Source of the DNA: Melieria omissa
Lineage: Eukaryota > Arthropoda > Insecta > Diptera > Ulidiidae
DNA length: 64,000 bases
Reading direction: 5' to 3'
Assembly (NCBI GenBank): GCA_963971225.1
Contig: OZ020268.1
Span: 44,089,348-44,153,347 of the forward strand
Below are positions 59,500-64,000 of this stretch, one piece after another. Within the stretch, counting starts at the first letter, position 1. Each line of letters begins with the position of its first letter. The position numbers and the translations under genes are program-made. The notes under the pieces are model-generated. The model did no database searches, was not told the DNA's origin, and worked only from the letters and a program-made list of their open reading frames with translations.

Positions 59500-60610
59500 G
59501 TTAAATAAAATTTTGTTATGGACAGTCCAGGGAGGTAGATCATTTTTTCAGAACAAGTTCTTTTAAAAGAGTTGAGAAGGGAACTGAAAAAATTGTGTGA
59601 TGGACAGTTCCAAATTTTTGATTATGACTTGGTTCTAGCAGCGAATACATAAAGGCCATATCTGAATCCTGTGCAAATGGTCATATGGGTTGAAAAAACA
59701 CGTCCAAATTTATAGAAATGGTTCATTGTCATCTTGAAACTTGAAAAAAATTAATCTTAATAATAAGTTTAATTTTAATAAAAGTTTACCCAACTTCACA
59801 ATTTAACCTTTGGAACAGGTTCATAAAGCTTACAAATAAATTTTTGACTTTCCACAAAGAGATTTTTATGAATTAATTTTGTCCCTGAATGTAATTTTTG
59901 TATTTACTGATACGTATGTATACATACATACATACATAGAGTAAGTTCGGATAATGTGATATGATCTGGTAATGTGATATAGTGGCCTATTTCAGTGTGT
60001 TGACCTCTTTCAAAATTAACCTTTTTAAAACATCATAACAACTAAAAAACTCGTGCTGCACGATTTTGGATTTGTTTGCTAAAATAGTTTTAAGTTAGTG
60101 TGAAGAAATGCTTTGAGTAGTACTTGCACAAGTTTTTGATTAAAAAGTTTCAACACCCAAAAGTTACAAACAAAACTATTATAAATTTCGAGTGATTACG
60201 ATTATGAGTTTGCTAGGTACACTCTTCTTAACAAAATGATTTGATTAATACATTTTTATACTATTTTTTTCGCAAAAAGTAATCTTCGGGTAATGTGATA
60301 TACTGTATCACAAAATACATGTCTGTATATAAATAGCACTGCTGTAATAAGTTTGGGTAATGTGATATAGTATACTATTTGTATACAGACATGTATATAT
60401 ATATATTATAATATCTAAGGTGGAATAATCTCAAAATCTGTTATGATTAAGTTTCAAATAAACAAAAACATGAAATCATGTTTCTCCATACAAATTTTTA
60501 ACCTTTGGTTTTTCCCGTCAGATTGTGATTTTCTAAAAAAAAATGAGGAACACGTCTCTAATTATTCTTGATTTCAAGTATTTGTACCAGGTTTGAAATC
60601 AATAGGTCTG
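59500..60610. other. AT-rich stretch, no gene seen
   Basis: Only the spaced TAATGTGATATA repeats stand out, with a TACATACATACATACATAGA run just before them (about 59921-59940). Confidence 0.45.
59951..60369. repeat. Spaced TAATGTGATATA direct repeats
   Basis: GGATAATGTGATAT (from 59949), GGTAATGTGATATA (from 59968), GGGTAATGTGATATA (from 60288) and GGGTAATGTGATATA (from 60355) are all in the same orientation. The two outer pairs bracket about 320 bp. The arrangement resembles pogo/Tc1-type MITEs in which the terminal motif is reiterated, but an inverted partner is not seen. Confidence 0.6.
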
Positions 60611-60614
60611 TTAA

Positions 60615-61024
60615 CCCATTATTGCCTGCATATAGTTCTGGCCAGCGAATTTTGTCTAAATGTACATATATTGGTAAGGGGTGCTTATAATAGTTATACA
60701 CAAAAATTCAAGTATCTACGTGATAGATAGATCGTACAAGCAATACCATCAACTCACAGATGATATGCAGTTCAATGAACTAAAAAACTGCTGGAATTTC
60801 CAATATTTACTATTTTTAAGAATTTTCTCGATAAGGTACACAAAAACAGTTAGTCAACTTTAAACACGGATTAGGATAACTTAATGTCACAATTCTTCAA
60901 TATTATTAAAAACGAAATAAACCTGCATCTATTCCATTTCATTCTACAAAATTTCAGCCAAATCGTATAACACATTTAGTCAGGGAGGCCAAAGAAAAAT
61001 CACACCCCATCCGGCTGGAATGGG
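60615..61024. mobile_element. TTAA-flanked MITE (piggyBac-type)
   Basis: A 410-bp AT-rich segment lies between TTAA at 60611-60614 and TTAA at 61025-61028. The ends read CCCATTATTGCCTGC and, reversed, CCCATTCCAGCCGGA, similar to the CCCATTGCTGCC ends of the element at 52753-53226. No transposase-like frame is present. Confidence 0.72.
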
Positions 61025-61028
61025 TTAA

Positions 61029-63835
61029 ATAATGTTCTTTCGGATATATCACGTCATTATTTGGATATTTGTAATTGATTTGTAATTAGAAAACTCGTCA
61101 ACAGTTTATCTTAAAGAATTAAATGAGCAGTTTGAGGCCAAACCAATTTTTTTTTAAGAAAGGAAGTGTGTCGGGAGCCGTAAAACAGAAAAAAGCAGAG
61201 AACGAACATTCAGGAACACAAGGAATGTAACAAAGTGTACTTAATCCAGTCATTAAGACACAGTTATGTAATAGTGAAAACATTCCTAGTGTGATACTAA
61301 AAGTATGAAATGTTATGGCAACTGGTAATTTCAGTACCAGTTTTCGCGGTCGACCAAACTTGAACAGAAACAGAATCACCCATCCCGCCCCTCACCGCCT
61401 CACTGTGGCCAGATAAAGGCCAACAATCTTGAATACCTCGCATTGCGCGTTCCCATTGTGCATGAAATCCGCCTTCCCTTGCATTAATTTCGCAATCGAA
61501 GTATAAAAAGCGCGTTTTCGTTGTTGTCAAGTTCAAAGTGACTGTTTGTCATGGGCTGTCGTTGCTATTAAAATGTATTTGTTTTTGTTTCAGCTCCAAT
61601 GTGTTGTTATTAATTTCGCTGACCGTGTGCGTTCAGCGCTGCTTATTGTTATTATTGTTTTTGGTTTTGTTTTATTAGTCATCTAGAGGCGACGGGCGAA
61701 GCGATTATCGCTTTTCACTTGTGTGTTTTTGTTATCGGCCATTGCACCCGCCACAGTCGCCACGCCAGTGTGTGCGTAACACACGCGTACGCTGCCTCCC
61801 CCTGTTGCCCACCATGTCGCATTCCACCTACCACCTCCCGCGACTACGCCTACGCCTATCGCCTGTGCGTGAGTCCTATCAAAACCGCAATACAAACTAA
61901 CTTGTTTTCCGCACCCTACTGCTGCTGTTCTCTTGCTCCGTTGTTTTCTTCTTCTTCAGCTCTATCGGTCGAGAGTGTCATATATTTGCCGTTATCAATA
62001 TTTATTTACGCCATGACCGTGAAGTTTAATGCCCTTTCTGCGGCTTTGTCGGTTCGGAGGGAGGTGAGGGTTTGGCATTGTAGCTGTCTCACTCCCACCA
62101 ACGGCCGCTCACCCACGCACCCAGAGCTCTTGCCGCATATTTATGCATACACCCACACATACATACATACATACATATGATGTGTGTCCCTACACCCAAT
62201 TTGTTTACTTTACGTCCAAACAAGTTACAGAAGGTGTTATGGTAGTAGGTCCGTATGAGACATCTGATCCGTGCTCCGTGGTTGGACCTATTAAAAATTC
62301 ATTACAAAATGCTTGACCGTCTACACACACTTCAGTAAAGTTGTAGGTTTAAAGTAAAAGAGGTTTGAGATGCACTAATTTAATTTGGCAGACTTTGTTT
62401 AAAACTTTTCTCTCGCTGCTTTTAGTCTTTAATGCCCTGAGTAAACAATTTTAATTTAATTTTATAGTATCATAGGCCAACTATGCAAAACACCGAATAT
62501 ATTTTCATATTTAAAGCAAAGTTCTTACGTGTAAAAAATAATAATCACGAAACTTTTAAGGCGTCACAATTTTCTTGGAAGACGTCATTTTCGGAAGCAA
62601 AAAAATGTCGATACATAAGCAGAGCAAATTCGAAGCAACTGATGAGCCATGCGGTAGAAATCGACAAACTCGAAAAACAAAGTGGAGCGTTGAGCTTTTT
62701 TTAAGAATCGCTTACACCGCAGCCGGTAGCCGCAAACAGCTGGGCAGCTGCTCCTCCATAGATTGCTCGTTTTTTTTTGTTCTTACAATGCCTTCGGTTG
62801 TGTTTCTTACTGTCTCAGTTTTCTCCGTTTTCTGTGATGCGTTTTTCGGGAACCACTTCTGCCGCACTCAAGTAACAGAAAATGAAAGAAGCGTCGAGGG
62901 TCATTGACCGCGCCGTACAAGCAGAAACTTTTGAAGATGAAACGCCTTTTGGAGTTTTGTATTTCAGTTTGGCATTGTTGTTGTTCTTTTCACATTGTGA
63001 GTAATTTTTTCGCGCACTATAGTCACACGATTTTTGATGTTGTTGCTGCGCGTTTTGTTGTTGTGTCAGCAGCCGACGCGCTGATGACGATGCAATTAAG
63101 CTGAGCTTTTAGAACGGCGACCGTGACTTAGTTAGCACCGAACTCAAATATGTTATATGGGTAGAAATTGTTAAAATTTTTTACTGTACTGCGATGAACT
63201 GTTAAGAACTAAAACCACAAAAACATGCCTAACTTTATAAAATTATCAATAACTAAATTCAGCTTACAATTATCAAAAACAAAAAAATTATTTATAACAA
63301 AACAAGTTTTCATCAAAAACCTACGTACTACCTCATTGAATATAACTGTGAAGCTACTGTCAAAATTTCAATTCGATCCATGCAACAAAACGCTTTATAA
63401 CCCTAATTTGTTTGAGAGTTGTTCAATTGTTTCTATTCAGTATTTAGTTTTCTGCTTTTTAAGCATATTTACGTCAAATATTGTAATTTTTGTCATCTTG
63501 CTGTTCCACGTGTGCACAAAAATTGCATTGCAACACTGCATGGCATTTCATACCGGCAGTCTATGTAAATGGTTTAAAAACTACTAAAGATTTGCCAAAA
63601 ACTGGAGGAAAGCTTTGGATAGAACCATTTTGTTATCTTTGAAGGCGCTGGCCTTCATAAACAAAAACGAATTCATTAATTATTTAATTATTAATTAATT
63701 ACTTACTTAATGAACAAATAAATCAGAAAGGTGGTGCTAGCAGTGTTGCCAGATTAGGAGATTTCCTCCTAGATTTAGGAGATTCTTGGCCTTTTGGGAG
63801 AAATTTTAGGAGAAGGAATTGCTTAAGAGAAAGTT
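61029..63835. other. Gene-free stretch
   Basis: No gene recognised. A GC-richer block at 61690-62140 is open on both strands, followed by the ACAT run at 62157-62176. The frames at 62480-62910 and 63225-63590 are plausible lengths but have no recognisable domain, and the second is simply AT-rich. Confidence 0.45.
62157..62176. repeat. ACAT microsatellite
   Basis: About five tandem copies of the tetranucleotide ACAT. The same motif recurs as short runs elsewhere in the window. Confidence 0.9.
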
Positions 63836-63941
63836 TCTTCTTCGTGACTGGCACGACAGCCCGATTACAAGACTCATGCCTAGCTACCCGCAACCATCGA
63901 TGTTGTGCGTGTAAATTTCTCAAGGTTGGAAGGGACTAGTG
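63836..63941 (-). mobile_element. Truncated SINE copy
   Basis: This is the 3' third of the GAA-tailed SINE in the same orientation as the copies at 10999 and 53629: GACTGGCACGACAGCCCGAT, AGCTACCCGCAACCA and AGGTTGGAAGGGAC are nearly unchanged. It ends abruptly at 63941, where a different repeat starts, so the body and tRNA-like head are missing. Retention of the 3' end is the usual result of incomplete reverse transcription. Confidence 0.82.
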
Positions 63942-63944
63942 TCC

Positions 63945-64000
63945 GACCGAATATTCGGTTTCGGTTTCGGCCCAAATAAGTGGTTTCGGTTTCAGTTTCG
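63945..64000. repeat. GGTTTC-rich repeat, runs off the window
   Basis: CCGAATATTCGG is followed by several copies of GGTTTC. The palindrome resembles the CGAATATTCG-type words of the insertion at 46960-47590. The repeat continues beyond the end of the window. Confidence 0.7.

Noticed and set aside
59385..59510. Bacterial terminator or contamination
   Set aside because: The flanking DNA is continuous AT-rich fly-like sequence with no bacterial genes; kept only as a structured segment.
1..64000. CRISPR array, operon or prophage
   Set aside because: There are no regularly spaced repeats with unique spacers and no bacterial gene organisation anywhere in the window.

Overview
The window is eukaryotic and almost certainly from a fly genome (Diptera). 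A tephritid-like or other higher fly is my best guess, not something I can prove. The signs are long TTG/CAA runs on both strands, TACATA and CA microsatellites, AT-rich DNA broken by GC-richer blocks, mariner transposase remnants, an I-like non-LTR element ending in a TAA-type tail, and tRNA-derived SINEs. There are no operons, ribosome binding sites, CRISPR arrays or bacterial genes. Most of the window reads as intergenic or long-intron DNA of a gene whose main body lies elsewhere.

Gene content is very low. The best protein-coding candidate is a short exon at 42150-42315 (+) with a strong polypyrimidine tract and AG before it and a GTAAAT donor after it. Its peptide has no relative I recognise, and its frame seems to break at an A run. 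Two weaker exon-like blocks, at 9158-9551 and 20449-20777, have splice-like borders. GC-richer blocks (for example 400-870, 1900-2660, 5130-5570, 7640-8010, 11830-12190, 18600-19270, 21960-23450, 36600-37450, 39050-39450, 43000-43740, 50100-50600, 54850-55220, 57650-58530) have chance open frames on both strands. They are better read as untranslated exons or regulatory DNA than as genes.

The rest is a dense graveyard of mobile DNA. There are five mariner remnants (12373-12616, 27829-28643, 37630-38279, 44331-44515, 55539-57374). There are pieces of three RNase H-bearing non-LTR retrotransposons (12620-14330, 46250-47910, 53321-54450) and one separate RT scrap (48412-48590). A tRNA-derived SINE family is present in at least five copies (10999-11312, 14544-14690, 26955-27030, 53629-53956, 63836-63941). 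A second SINE lies at 48120-48290 and a tRNA-like SINE head at 21846-21912. Seven TTAA-flanked non-autonomous elements are of piggyBac type, and there are hAT-like and pogo-like MITEs. A 619-bp MITE has ACAT target duplications, and a 1166-bp foldback element sits inside a mariner.

Several elements are nested, which gives a relative history: SINE inside I-like element (53321-54450), foldback inside mariner (55539-57374), and LTR-like insert inside non-LTR element (12620-14330). The most interesting non-transposon signals are a 34-bp hairpin at 25852-25937 whose three arm differences all remain G:U pairs on the + strand, which makes it a candidate small-RNA precursor, and a compact 104-nt segment at 59391-59494 with competing stems and a T-run end.
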